A stretch of 64,000 bases of DNA from Anaerotignum sp. MB30-C6. GTDB taxonomy: Bacteria > Bacillota > Clostridia > Lachnospirales > Anaerotignaceae. The notes under the pieces were generated by a model. The model had not been told where the DNA came from, ran no database searches, and saw nothing but the letters and a program-made list of their open reading frames with translations. Every line of letters begins with the position of its first letter. The stretch's first letter is position 1. The stretch lies in contig NZ_CP133078.1 in the NCBI RefSeq assembly GCF_030908465.1, forward strand, positions 1,116,001 through 1,180,000. The letters run 5' to 3'. Made by a program: the position numbers and the translations under genes. This document shows positions 25,656 through 34,850 of this stretch, in pieces.

Positions 25656-25846
25656 TTTTTTCACCTCCATAAACTAAGATATGTGTGGAAAGGTTATAAT
25701 ATCAAAGGAATTAGATGTGGTAAAAAATTCCTAATATCAAAGGAAGAAAGCCCAAGCATAGGATTAAGATTGTTGTAAAGAAATTTTGCTTTTACTCTTT
25801 CGTGATTTCTGCTATAATCATTATGATATAAAGGGGGTTTATGTAC

Positions 25847-28519
25847 ATGAGTGAAACGCATCAGAGGAGACGTCCACCTGACGGCTCTAAAAGAAGCAGT
25901 TCGTCATCTAGCTCATCCCGCCAAAATCCAAAAAAGAAAAAACGGCGGAAGCGTAAGTCTAGTAAAGTGTGGAAAGTTCTTGTGGCTATTATCGTAATTA
26001 TCGGTTTTGCCATTGTGGGGGCTGGGCTTGGGACTGTGTTGGGAATCCTGAAAGGTACGGACGTGCTGAATACAGCAGATGTAACGCCAGAATCTTATAC
26101 TTCGCTTATATATGACGCAAATGGCGTGGAGTTTGATAAACTTCATGGGGATGAAAATAGAGAATATGTTAAGCTAAGTCAAATTCCTACGAATTTACAA
26201 AATGCGGCTATTGCCATCGAGGACGAGCGCTTTTATCAGCACAACGGAATTGATTTCCGAGGCATCATGAGAGCTGTGGTGGAAAACGTCAAAACAATGA
26301 GTTTTTCCCAAGGTGCCAGCACAATTACGCAACAGCTGATTAAAAACGAAGTGTTAACAAAAGAAAAATCATTAGTAAGAAAAATCAAAGAACAATACTT
26401 GGCAGTTTCTTTGGAGAGTTCTTTGGAGAAACAGCTTGGAAGTGAAAAAGCGGCAAAAGATTATATTTTGGAATTATACTTGAATACCATTGGCTTGAGC
26501 CATGGCCTAAATGGCGTTGAGGCTGCGGCCCAATATTACTTTGGGAAAAATGCCAGTGAACTTACTTTGGCAGAAAGTGCATCCATAGCGGGTATTACTA
26601 AAAATCCTAGTCTGTATGCACCGGATTCAAATCCGGAAAAGAATAAAGAGCGGCAGATGACCGTTTTGCAAAAAATGTTGGAGTTGGGTTATATTACCCA
26701 AAGTGAGTATGATCAAGCAGCGGCAGAGGATATTTATGCAAATTTGGTATGCAGTGTAACGGGGGATGAAACCGCAACTGCTAATCATAATTATTTTGTG
26801 GAGGCCATGATTGATCAGATTGCCAAGGATTTGATTGCACAGAAAAACTACAATAGGAAGCAGGCCTTCGATTTAATTTACAGCGGTGGCTTACAAATTC
26901 ATTCAACCATGGATGCGAAAATGCAAGGTGTTATGGAAACTGCATTTAATACGGACAGCCTTTTTCCTGCATCAGACGGTACCCTTGACGTAACGTATCT
27001 GATTTCTGTTATGGATACAACAAATCCAGATAAAAAGAGTAATCAGTCTCATTATGAGAGGAAAACATCTGTTAGAAGTGAGGACGAAGTGAAAGATTTC
27101 GTTGATTCTGTGCAGGCAGAACTGTTAGATGAAACCCATGTTTTGGTTTTGGATCAGGTGACAGTTTCCAAATCGTTACAAGCAGCCATGGTGATTATGG
27201 ATCAGCATAATGGCCAAATCAAAGCCTTGGTTGGGGGCAGAGGACAAAAACCAGGTGACTCTGTATTCAACCGTGCGACTCAGGCGTTACGCCCTCAGGG
27301 TTCTGCCATGAAACCGTTGGCTTCTTATGCGCCTGCCATCGATACTGGGCTATTGATGCCAGGTTCAGTCATTATCGACGAACCTATAAGCTATGGCACT
27401 TGGTCACCTAGAAACTGGAATGGAAAGTTCCTGGGTCCACGTACCGTAAGACAAGGTATTCGTGACTCCATGAATATTTTAGCCATCAAGGCCTATATGA
27501 TGGTTGGTGCGGAGGCATCTTTTAAATATTTGGAGGACTTCGGCTTGTCAACCTTGGTTGAAGAAGATAAGGCGGCAACGACAGCACTTGGCGGTTTGAC
27601 CAAAGGTATTTCTGTCTTAGAAGGTACAGCAGCTTATGCATCTATCGCCAATGGTGGTGTTTATAATGAGCCTCAGTACTATACTGTTGTATATGATCAT
27701 GATGGCAATGTACTGCTGGATAACAGCAATGCTGAAACCCATCGTGTCATTAAAGAAACAACGGCGTATATGCTGACCAATATGATGGAAGACGTTATCA
27801 CTGGTGGTACTGGCGGTCAGGCGTCACTTAACGGTATGAGAGTTTCCGGCAAGACAGGTACGACCAATGATACGAAGGACTTAACATTCTACGGATATAC
27901 ACCGTATTATACAGCTGGTATTTGGATGGGCTTTGATACGTCAAAGACAATGAAGAATGCAGGGAATGCGCACTTAAAGATTTGGCGTACCGTTATGAAT
28001 CAGGTGCATAGTGGGCTTTCCAATAAGGCCTTCGAAAAACCTGGGGGTCTCGTTAGCCAAAGCTATTGTTCCGCATCAGGAGACATTCCTTCTGAGTTAT
28101 GTGGTCAGGATTACTACGGCTATACTACCCATTCTGATATAGCGGCATCGGATTTTAAAGGACCTACATCAGTATGCACAAAACATAAAGTATTTACTGT
28201 ATGTTCAGAATCCGGTAATCTTGTTTCTGAAAAATGCCCTAGCAATACCCATATGGATGTTGTTCTTGCCGTAGGTGAGAATGGAAATATTATTGGTAAG
28301 CCTTCCTCAATACCTTCAGGTAGAATGGATATTGACATCAGTAAAACATGTACCATGGAACATAAACCTACTTCTGTGTTCCCGCCTATTGACGGAGGCT
28401 TCCCAAATGGCGGAGGCAATGACGGAGATGGTGCAGAAACGGTTCCATCTACAGACGATGGTTACGATGATGCAATTCCTAGTGAGGACATTTGGGATGA
28501 TAACTTTGGAATAAACTAA
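25847..28519 (+). CDS. Class A penicillin-binding protein (PBP1A type)
   Basis: An 890-residue bifunctional peptidoglycan synthase. A Ser/Lys-rich cytoplasmic tail (1-40), one TM helix (about 44-68) and a GT51 glycosyltransferase (AIAIEDERFYQHNGID, then GASTITQQLIKNEVLT) precede the transpeptidase with S486 in GSAMKPL, SMN in the DSMN segment and K669 in KTGTTND. The C-terminus has a Cys-containing region and an acidic Gly/Asp-rich tail. ATG 25847 sits 9 nt after AAAGGGGG. A TATAAT (25813-25818) provides the promoter and a terminator follows. Role: cell wall elongation or division. Confidence 0.95.
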   Translation: MSETHQRRRPPDGSKRSSSSSSSSRQNPKKKKRRKRKSSKVWKVLVAIIVIIGFAIVGAGLGTVLGILKGTDVLNTADVTPESYTSLIYDANGVEFDKLHGDENREYVKLSQIPTNLQNAAIAIEDERFYQHNGIDFRGIMRAVVENVKTMSFSQGASTITQQLIKNEVLTKEKSLVRKIKEQYLAVSLESSLEKQLGSEKAAKDYILELYLNTIGLSHGLNGVEAAAQYYFGKNASELTLAESASIAGITKNPSLYAPDSNPEKNKERQMTVLQKMLELGYITQSEYDQAAAEDIYANLVCSVTGDETATANHNYFVEAMIDQIAKDLIAQKNYNRKQAFDLIYSGGLQIHSTMDAKMQGVMETAFNTDSLFPASDGTLDVTYLISVMDTTNPDKKSNQSHYERKTSVRSEDEVKDFVDSVQAELLDETHVLVLDQVTVSKSLQAAMVIMDQHNGQIKALVGGRGQKPGDSVFNRATQALRPQGSAMKPLASYAPAIDTGLLMPGSVIIDEPISYGTWSPRNWNGKFLGPRTVRQGIRDSMNILAIKAYMMVGAEASFKYLEDFGLSTLVEEDKAATTALGGLTKGISVLEGTAAYASIANGGVYNEPQYYTVVYDHDGNVLLDNSNAETHRVIKETTAYMLTNMMEDVITGGTGGQASLNGMRVSGKTGTTNDTKDLTFYGYTPYYTAGIWMGFDTSKTMKNAGNAHLKIWRTVMNQVHSGLSNKAFEKPGGLVSQSYCSASGDIPSELCGQDYYGYTTHSDIAASDFKGPTSVCTKHKVFTVCSESGNLVSEKCPSNTHMDVVLAVGENGNIIGKPSSIPSGRMDIDISKTCTMEHKPTSVFPPIDGGFPNGGGNDGDGAETVPSTDDGYDDAIPSEDIWDDNFGIN

Positions 28520-28530
28520 ACAATGAATGA

Positions 28531-28570
28531 AAAATCTTCCCCATGCTTTTGTGTGGGGAAGATTTTTTTA
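28531..28570 (+). terminator. Terminator of the PBP gene
   Basis: AAAATCTTCCCCAT (28531-28544) pairs with GTGGGGAAGATTTT (28553-28566), then TTT. Confidence 0.92.
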
Positions 28571-28695
28571 GTGCACGAGGAGGGCAACCTTCAAAATGAG
28601 GCCCAAAATGGAATGGATTTTCCAAAGAAATGGTGTTAGAATATAAGTAAAGAATATACAAAAGAATTGGGCTTTTTGCCAGAGGAGGAATTAAA

Positions 28696-29688
28696 ATGTC
28701 AATGGTTTATTTAAAGTCACCCAGTACGGATCCTGCATTTAACTTAGCGCTAGAACAATTTGTATTTGACAAGATGGATCGAAGCCATGAGTATTTTATG
28801 CTGTGGCAGAATAATAATGCTGTAATTGTTGGAAAAAATCAAAATACATTTGGGGAAGTTAACCCAATAGTTATTGAAGAAAAGGGCGTTAAGGTTATCC
28901 GCCGTCTTTCTGGTGGTGGTGCAGTTTACCATGATTTGGGGAACCTGAACTTTACTTTTATTATGGATGCAAAAGAAGCCAGTGATTTGGATATTAAGCT
29001 TTTTTGTCAACCTGTTGCCTCCTTGCTGCAAGAACTAGGGGTTGATGCTCAGGTTAATGGTAGGAATGACATTACAATTGATGGCAAGAAATTTTCAGGT
29101 AATTCTCAATATTTAAAAGAAGGCCGTATTATGCATCATGGTACCCTTATGTTTGACTCGAATTTGGACGTTGTGGCAGCTGTGTTAAACGTTGCAGGAG
29201 ATAAGTTTCAGTCTAAGGCTGCGAAGTCGGTTAAAAGTCGTGTGACCAACGTAAAACCTTTCTTAAAAGAGGACTTAACTTTGGAAGAATTTCAGGAAAA
29301 ATTGGTTTCCTATATTTTTGACGAAAAATCTATTGAAACTTATGAACTAACCCCAAAAGATATGGAAGAGATTGAAAAAATAAAAGTAGAACGCTATCGA
29401 CAGTGGGACTGGAACTATGGAAAATCACCTGAGTATACGGTTCAAAAGGAACGTCGTATTGAAGGTTGTGGCAAAATTGAAGCCCATATGAATACAAAAG
29501 ATGGTAAAATAGTGGAAGTGAAGTTTTATGGAGATTTCTTTGGTGTGAGTGATCATGCAGAGCTATCAGAAATTTTGGTAGGTTGCGAGTTGAAAAAAGA
29601 AACTCTGATGAAGGTATTAGAAAATATTGATATAGAAAAATATTTCCACGGTATTGCCGTAGGACAGTTCGTAGATATTTTATTATAA
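28696..29688 (+). CDS. lplA: Lipoate-protein ligase A
   Basis: A 330-residue enzyme activating lipoate with ATP and transferring it to E2 or GcvH lysines. The N-terminal domain shows VIVGKNQNTFGEVN, RRLSGGGAVYHDLGNLNFTFI (lipoyl-AMP binding loop) and NDITIDGKKFSGNSQ with the catalytic Lys. The C-terminal accessory domain (about 240-330) is present, so this is the full-length LplA. GAGGAGG lies 7 nt before the ATG. No lipoylated target gene is in the window. Confidence 0.94.
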   Translation: MSMVYLKSPSTDPAFNLALEQFVFDKMDRSHEYFMLWQNNNAVIVGKNQNTFGEVNPIVIEEKGVKVIRRLSGGGAVYHDLGNLNFTFIMDAKEASDLDIKLFCQPVASLLQELGVDAQVNGRNDITIDGKKFSGNSQYLKEGRIMHHGTLMFDSNLDVVAAVLNVAGDKFQSKAAKSVKSRVTNVKPFLKEDLTLEEFQEKLVSYIFDEKSIETYELTPKDMEEIEKIKVERYRQWDWNYGKSPEYTVQKERRIEGCGKIEAHMNTKDGKIVEVKFYGDFFGVSDHAELSEILVGCELKKETLMKVLENIDIEKYFHGIAVGQFVDILL

Positions 29689-29691
29689 TAA

Positions 29692-29745
29692 AAAAAGCCA
29701 AATGACTTTTACAAAACTATTCTTGTAAAGCCATTTGGCTTTTAT
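29692..29745. terminator. Terminator of lplA
   Basis: AAAAGCCAAATG pairs with CATTTGGCTTTT with a further ACTTTTACAA/TTGTAAAG stem; T-rich on the plus side. Probably bidirectional. Confidence 0.88.
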
Positions 29746-29857
29746 TTTTTATATATTTAAATCCTATTTGATTTCTAAGCCTTCTGGAATAATATATTTA
29801 ATTTGTTAAAAGTGTAAAGGCAATTCAGAAATTATTTCCAGGGAAAACCTCCTGCAA

Positions 29858-30655
29858 TTAGGAGGAAGGTGTTGATAATCTTTGCCTACCTTCGTGATCC
29901 ATTTCGAAATTATCTCTATGTATAAGTTGGGAGATTGGAACGATTTCAAAGCCCTTTTCTTTCAAGCCCTTTAAAATGCGATCTAACACCTTGGGTGTAT
30001 ATTTGGCGTCGTTATGGAAAAGAATGATAGAACCATTGCCAAGATGCTTATGGTTTAATACTTGATTGATTTCGTGGTCTTCTCCTAATTCTTTCCAATC
30101 CAAGCTGTCCACATCCCATTGAACTGGATAGTAAGAATTTGCGTAGGAAGTTTCAACTACTGTATTGTTATATTCCCCAAAAGGTGGACGGAACAAATCC
30201 ATTTCTATCCCTGTCAAATCCTTTACTGCTTTATGGCATTCTGCCAATTCTTTGGAAATTTGCTCAGCTGAAAGTTGGTTCATGTGGGGATGGGTGGAAG
30301 AGTGATTGCCCAAATCATGACCTGCGTCGGCAATTTTTTTCACTTCCACGGGGAAATCCTCAACCCAGTAACCGCATAGAAAGAAGGTTGCTTTTACGTC
30401 GTTGTCAGCTAAAATACTAAGCAATTCATCGGTATCGTCGGCCCCCCAAGCTGCGTCAAAACTAACAGAAACTTGAGGCTTATCTGTGTCAACGCAGTAA
30501 ATTGGGAGTTTTCTATCTGCGTTGGCCGAGATTATGGCGGATACTTTTTCAGCCGCAGGTGGTGCTAGGCAGGTGAAAACGCCAATGCAGGCAACCAAAG
30601 CCAAGGCGCCTAAAAGATGTTTTTTTCTGATATGTATTGCTTTGAATAATTTCAT
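29858..30655 (-). CDS. Polysaccharide deacetylase, PdaB-like
   Basis: A 265-residue exported NodB-domain protein. An N-terminal signal/anchor helix (HLLGALALVACIGVFTCLA) is followed by SFDAAWGADDT (catalytic and metal Asp), HDLGNHSSTHPHM (metal His pair) and RPPFGEYN (substrate loop), the standard carbohydrate esterase 4 set. Sequence and length resemble PdaB, a sporulation deacetylase, but PgdA-type wall deacetylation is also possible. ATG 30655 follows CGGAGGTAG at 7 nt; upstream codons in frame overlap the divergent psuK promoter and are rejected. It is divergent from the pseudouridine operon. Confidence 0.88.
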   Translation of the reverse strand: MKLFKAIHIRKKHLLGALALVACIGVFTCLAPPAAEKVSAIISANADRKLPIYCVDTDKPQVSVSFDAAWGADDTDELLSILADNDVKATFFLCGYWVEDFPVEVKKIADAGHDLGNHSSTHPHMNQLSAEQISKELAECHKAVKDLTGIEMDLFRPPFGEYNNTVVETSYANSYYPVQWDVDSLDWKELGEDHEINQVLNHKHLGNGSIILFHNDAKYTPKVLDRILKGLKEKGFEIVPISQLIHRDNFEMDHEGRQRLSTPSS

Positions 30656-30719
30656 TATGCTACCTCCGAGCTTTTTTACCAATATATCAATAGTAATGCA
30701 AGAATATGAAAAAAACGGC

Positions 30720-30748
30720 TTGACAATGGAAAAAAAGAATATTATCAT
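30720..30748 (+). promoter_or_regulatory. Promoter of the pseudouridine operon
   Basis: TTGACA (30720-30725), 17-bp spacer, TATCAT (30743-30748). An AAATGT...ACATTT inverted repeat at 30749-30775 lies at the transcription start and may be the operator for the HTH of the first gene product. Confidence 0.7.
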
Positions 30749-30792
30749 AAATGTATGCTTAGACAATAAACATTTGTAAAGAAGGTGAGAGG

Positions 30793-31893
30793 TTGACACA
30801 AAGAGAACGGGAAATTTATGAAATTATCCGTGCAATGCCCATGTTAGAACAAAGCGACATCGCTCAAAAGCTAAATATAACTCGTAGTTCCGTGGCTGTA
30901 CATATAGCCAATTTGCAGAAAAAAGGCTATATTTTAGGTCGTGGTTACTTGCTTAAGGAACAGGATTATATTGTTGGTATTGGAGCCGCCAATGTAGATA
31001 TTCATGGCAGAAGCAAAAGAAGTATTATTTTAAGGGACAGTAATCCTGGTCATATGAGCTCATCAGCGGGTGGGGTGACAAGGAATGTTTCTGAAAATCT
31101 TGCAAGGTTAGGTGCGTCGGTGAAGTTGATAACAGCGTTGGGCGATGATATTTATGCCGAGCAAATTCGTAACGAATGTAGTGGGGCGGGCATAGACTTT
31201 TCCCATAGCATGGTGGTAGAAAACCATCCCTCATCAACTTATATTTCCATATTAGATGAGCAAGGGGATATGTACGTTGCCATGTCCGATATGTCGGTAT
31301 TGCAACGGATGAGTATGGAATTTTTAAAAAGCAAATCGGGAATTATTAGTGGTGCAAAATTCATTACTTGCGATACAGGTCTGCCTGAAGAGGTGTTAGA
31401 GGGGATTTTGGATGTATACAGCCCCCAGACTCCGGTGTTTGTGGATCCCGTTTCTTGTACTTATGCGGAGAAAATAAAGCCCCATATAGGTAAGGTGGAT
31501 ACACTGAAACCCAACCGACTGGAGACGGAAGTCATTAGTGGCGTTAAAATTCACAATGAAACAGACTTGGAAAGAGCAGCAGATGTGCTTTTGGAAAAAG
31601 GCCTAAAACATATTTATATTAGCCTTGGTTCAGAGGGATGCTTTTACATGAATCGGGATGGCGTTAAAATAAAACGGGCGCTGAAGCCATTGGAACAGAT
31701 GGAAAATGCAACAGGTGGTGGCGATGCTTTTATGGCGGCTGTGCTATATTCTCGTTTGTATGAGTTCGATGTAAATGAGACGTTGGATTTCGCTTTAGCG
31801 GCAGGTGTTGCGGCCATTTCTTACAAAGGTACTATCAACCCAAGTATGAGCGTGGACTTAATCGAAAAAATATTGGAGGAAAGAAGATTATGA
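30793..31893 (+). CDS. psuK: PfkB-family pseudouridine kinase with N-terminal HTH
   Basis: The 366-residue protein starts at TTG 30793 after GAAGGTGAG. Residues 1-55 form a winged-HTH (REREIYEIIRAMPMLEQSDIAQKLNITRSSVAVHIANLQKKGYILGRG), and residues 60-366 a ribokinase-fold sugar kinase (VGIGAANVDIHG; AGGVTRNVSENLARLG; anion-hole motif ATGGGDAFMAA with the catalytic Asp). The adjacent psuG overlaps by 4 bp, which identifies the substrate as pseudouridine: kinase makes pseudouridine 5'-phosphate for PsuG. The HTH fusion suggests substrate-responsive autoregulation (inference). Confidence 0.88.
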   Translation: MTQREREIYEIIRAMPMLEQSDIAQKLNITRSSVAVHIANLQKKGYILGRGYLLKEQDYIVGIGAANVDIHGRSKRSIILRDSNPGHMSSSAGGVTRNVSENLARLGASVKLITALGDDIYAEQIRNECSGAGIDFSHSMVVENHPSSTYISILDEQGDMYVAMSDMSVLQRMSMEFLKSKSGIISGAKFITCDTGLPEEVLEGILDVYSPQTPVFVDPVSCTYAEKIKPHIGKVDTLKPNRLETEVISGVKIHNETDLERAADVLLEKGLKHIYISLGSEGCFYMNRDGVKIKRALKPLEQMENATGGGDAFMAAVLYSRLYEFDVNETLDFALAAGVAAISYKGTINPSMSVDLIEKILEERRL

Positions 31894-32810
31894 ATTTAGA
31901 TAAATACTTGACCATTACCCCAGAAATTAAAGAAGCCCTTGATAGCAACAAGCCAGTTGTTGCCTTGGAAAGCACAATTTTAAGTCATGGTATGCCTTAC
32001 CCTCAAAACGTGGAGTTTGCTCATAAGGTAGAGGAAATTGTTCGTGCAGAAGGTGCAATTCCTGCCACGACTGCCATCATTGATGGGAAGCTTAAGGTTG
32101 GACTAACAGCCAATGAACTGGAACTAATGTGCAAAGGTGAAAATGTAGGGAAAGTGAGCCGTCGTGATGTTGCCGTATACTTAGCAACAGGAAAAGCAGG
32201 GGCAACTACCGTTGCCACTACAATGATGATTGCTGCAATGGCTGGCATCCGTATTTTTGCTACAGGTGGCATCGGGGGTGTGCACAGAGGGGCAGCAGAA
32301 ACTATGGACATTAGTGCAGATTTGCAGGAATTGGCACACACATCAGTGGCAGTTATCGGTGCAGGGGCAAAATCCTTGTTGGATATCGGCCTGACTTTAG
32401 AGTATTTGGAAACCATGGGCGTACCTGTTGTGGGTGTGGATACCGATGATTTCCCTGCCTTTTATTGTAGAAAAAGCGGCTATAAAGTAGACTTTAATGC
32501 TAAGGATGAGAAACTAATTGCTAAGATTTTGAAAACAAAATGGGATTTAAATATTGAAGGCGGTGCACTCATTGCAAACCCTATCCCGAAGGAGTATGAA
32601 CTTGACTTTGATGAAATGGAAGCTGTAATCAATCGTGCTTTGAAATTGGCAAAGGAACAGGGAGTTAAAGGTAAGGACACAACACCGTTCTTGTTAAAAC
32701 ATATCAAAGATATGACTGAGGGCGTTTCTTTTGCTTCTAATTTACAGCTTGCCTATAATAATGCAAAGGTTGCATCAAAAATTGCCGTGGAGCTGGCAAA
32801 ATTAGACTAA
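31890..32810 (+). CDS. psuG: Pseudouridine-5'-phosphate glycosidase
   Basis: A 306-residue enzyme that reversibly splits pseudouridine 5'-phosphate into uracil and ribose 5-phosphate, breaking a C-C glycosidic bond. Family blocks include ALESTILSHGMPYPQN (residues 25-40), GATTVATTMMIAAMAGI, FATGGIGGVHRGAAETMDISADL (metal and substrate pocket) and PVVGVDTDDFPAFY. The start overlaps the psuK stop (ATGA), so the two are translationally coupled. A terminator follows 12 bp after the stop. Confidence 0.96.
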   Translation: MNLDKYLTITPEIKEALDSNKPVVALESTILSHGMPYPQNVEFAHKVEEIVRAEGAIPATTAIIDGKLKVGLTANELELMCKGENVGKVSRRDVAVYLATGKAGATTVATTMMIAAMAGIRIFATGGIGGVHRGAAETMDISADLQELAHTSVAVIGAGAKSLLDIGLTLEYLETMGVPVVGVDTDDFPAFYCRKSGYKVDFNAKDEKLIAKILKTKWDLNIEGGALIANPIPKEYELDFDEMEAVINRALKLAKEQGVKGKDTTPFLLKHIKDMTEGVSFASNLQLAYNNAKVASKIAVELAKLD

Positions 32811-32823
32811 GTCAGAATTTTTA

Positions 32824-32852
32824 GGAGGGATGGGGTTCCATCCCTCTTTTGT
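32824..32852 (+). terminator. Terminator of the psuK-psuG operon
   Basis: GAGGGATGG and CCATCCCTC with a 4-nt loop, followed by TTTTG. Confidence 0.9.
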
Positions 32853-33081
32853 TTGAAAAAGTTCAATAATGTAGGCCAGATGGCAACTTTTGATTCTAAA
32901 TTTACCGGTAGCTCTGTATAGACCTCTTTGATAAGCAAGATTTTTTACTATATTTTAAAATATATATAGAGGTTTTTGAAACTAAGATTTCTTCATACAA
33001 CTGTAACTTCATCTTGCTTTTCTGCCTCGAATTATATAAAATGCAAGAAAGAGCTTTGACTCTTTGAAAGGAGTGAATTTA

Positions 33082-34236
33082 ATGGAACAAGGTGTATTTA
33101 AAGTTGGTCCCATTCGTCCCCCTAGTGAAGCAAACAGTTTGTTACTTCGGGTAACGGAAAACTGTCCATGGAATAAATGTAAGTTTTGTATGCTTTATAA
33201 GAAGAGTGACTTTCATACTAGGCCAGTGGCTGATGTGAAAAAAGACATTGATTATATGGCAGAGTACAGAGATAGAATTCTTGCCCATGAGCGTAATGGG
33301 GATTATGATATGGAGGCAATTCAACGAGAGTATCAGTCTTTGACTAGCGACGAAGCAAAAATGTGTTATCAGATGGTATTTACTTGGTTAACAGAAGGGG
33401 ATAAGCAGGCGATTTTTTTGCAGGATGCAAACACTATGGTTTTACGCCCCGACTGGCTCATTGAAATTGTCAGTTATGTAAGAGAACGTTTGCCTGAGAT
33501 ACAAAGAATTACTTCTTATGGTAGAGCGAACACGCTAGCTCGTATTTCTTTGGAAGATTTCAAACGCTTACGTGCGGCAGGTTTGGATCGCATTCATTCA
33601 GGTTATGAATCAGGCTCCGACAAGGTATTGGAATTAATTTCCAAGGGGGCAACCCAAGAAGATGAAATTATCGGTGGTAAAAAAGTAAAAGAGGCGGGTA
33701 TTGAGCTTTCAATTTATTTTATGCCAGGGGTAGGGGGCAAAGCCTTATCCGATGAAAATGCCATAGAAACGGCGAAGGTCATTAATGAAGTAAATCCGGA
33801 CTTTGTGCGGTTGCGTACCTTTATTTTAAGAACAGGGTCTTTGATGGAAGAACTTCGTGACGCTGGGCTTTATCAGGAGCAAAGGGATATTGAAAAACTA
33901 TTGGAAATAAGAAAAATGCTTGCCAATGTGGATCCGAAAAAAGCCAATGGCAAGATTGCCAGTGACCACATCATAAACCTCTTGCAGGGAGTAGAAGGGA
34001 ACATGGATAAAGATTTGCCATGGATGTTGGAATATATTGATTCTTATTTGGCACTGCCAGAGTTTGAGCAGAAAAAGTATCAGTTGGCAAGACGCATGGG
34101 CTTCCCTTTGGATTGGAAGTACCTATATCGTTTGCAGCCTGCAGAGCAAACTCGTATTGAAGATATGGCAAAAAATATTGTAGACGAAAGAGAATGGGAG
34201 GCTTTGCTTCACCGGTTTACCGACCGATATATCTAA
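33082..34236 (+). CDS. Radical SAM protein of unknown substrate
   Basis: A 384-residue enzyme whose 4Fe-4S site is CPWNKCKFC (residues 27-35), a CX4CX2C variant of the usual CX3CX2C. QAIFLQDANTMVLRPDWL, RITSYGRANTLAR and RIHSGYESGSDKVLELISKGA follow, the SAM-binding GGE-like and barrel strands. The fold resembles HemN/MiaB-type barrels but there is no TRAM or HemN-C domain. ATG 33082 follows AAAGGAGTGA at 6 nt. A small Cys-rich membrane protein gene follows 12 bp later and may be cotranscribed. The long leader (32853-33081) contains an ACCTCT...AGAGGT-TTTTT hairpin (about 32921-32980) of unknown use. Confidence 0.85.
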   Translation: MEQGVFKVGPIRPPSEANSLLLRVTENCPWNKCKFCMLYKKSDFHTRPVADVKKDIDYMAEYRDRILAHERNGDYDMEAIQREYQSLTSDEAKMCYQMVFTWLTEGDKQAIFLQDANTMVLRPDWLIEIVSYVRERLPEIQRITSYGRANTLARISLEDFKRLRAAGLDRIHSGYESGSDKVLELISKGATQEDEIIGGKKVKEAGIELSIYFMPGVGGKALSDENAIETAKVINEVNPDFVRLRTFILRTGSLMEELRDAGLYQEQRDIEKLLEIRKMLANVDPKKANGKIASDHIINLLQGVEGNMDKDLPWMLEYIDSYLALPEFEQKKYQLARRMGFPLDWKYLYRLQPAEQTRIEDMAKNIVDEREWEALLHRFTDRYI

Positions 34237-34248
34237 GGAGATGAAAAA

Positions 34249-34431
34249 ATGAACAAGGAAATGCTTTTTACCGCCATAATCCCTACGATTTTGGTGTTCT
34301 GCCTTGTGTTTTTCAATGTGCGTAAAATGCAAAAGAACTTAAAGAATATGAAGGATGGCTGTGGTGGTGGCTGTAGCGGTTGTGTCCATAGTGAAAGTTG
34401 TCACAAGCCTGAAAAAAAGGAAGACGAATAA
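34249..34431 (+). CDS. FeoB-associated-type Cys-rich membrane protein
   Basis: A 60-residue protein with one N-terminal TM helix (LFTAIIPTILVFCLVFF) and a Cys-rich cytoplasmic tail (CGGGCSGCVHSESCH). This composition matches the short FeoB-associated Cys-rich proteins thought to handle Fe(II) or Fe-S at the membrane. No feoA/feoB is present; it instead follows a radical SAM gene by 12 bp, with RBS AAGGAGATG. Confidence 0.75.
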   Translation: MNKEMLFTAIIPTILVFCLVFFNVRKMQKNLKNMKDGCGGGCSGCVHSESCHKPEKKEDE

Positions 34432-34440
34432 AGGGAAACG

Positions 34441-34470
34441 AAAAAAAGGAGATAAATTCTCCTTTTTTTC
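34441..34470 (+). terminator. Terminator after the Cys-rich gene
   Basis: AAAAAAAGGAGA (34441-34452) and TCTCCTTTTTTT (34458-34469). Confidence 0.9.
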
Positions 34471-34850
34471 ATTGGTACATCAGCCTCCACAAATACTAGC
34501 TTTGCTGGTGGAACGAAATGTTGAGAGCAATCATATACGTCCTTTGAAATATAAAAGAGGACTTATCATAGCTGGCACAAACGGCATTGTAATTACCATT
34601 GTTACTGCTCTTTTGCAGGCAATTTACCTGTCAAGTTGAAGCAAAATAATGGACTATATGCCCCTCGGACATTGAGACAGATATATGCTGAACTCATTCT
34701 AATGTATGAGTAGGCTGTAAAATTCATCAAAGAAGTATAGAGCAGATGGAAAAAACCTCCGCTCATACAAACCGATAAGCCATAAAAGCTTGTCCCCATA
34801 ATATTTACTTTATTGAAGAATTGCTTTTATAGATTTTTGTTCACTCCCTC
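34471..34850. other. 380-bp region without a supportable gene
   Basis: No frame has an RBS and plausible composition. One plus frame (about 34610-34710) runs open as NLPVKLKQNNGLYAPRTLRQ before stops, which might be a decayed gene fragment, but I cannot assign it. No promoter or repeat of note was seen. Confidence 0.5.

Noticed and set aside
34355..34639. Plus-strand ORF of 94 codons overlapping the Cys-rich gene
   Set aside because: It begins inside the Cys-rich gene in another frame, runs through a terminator, and has no RBS or recognisable domain.
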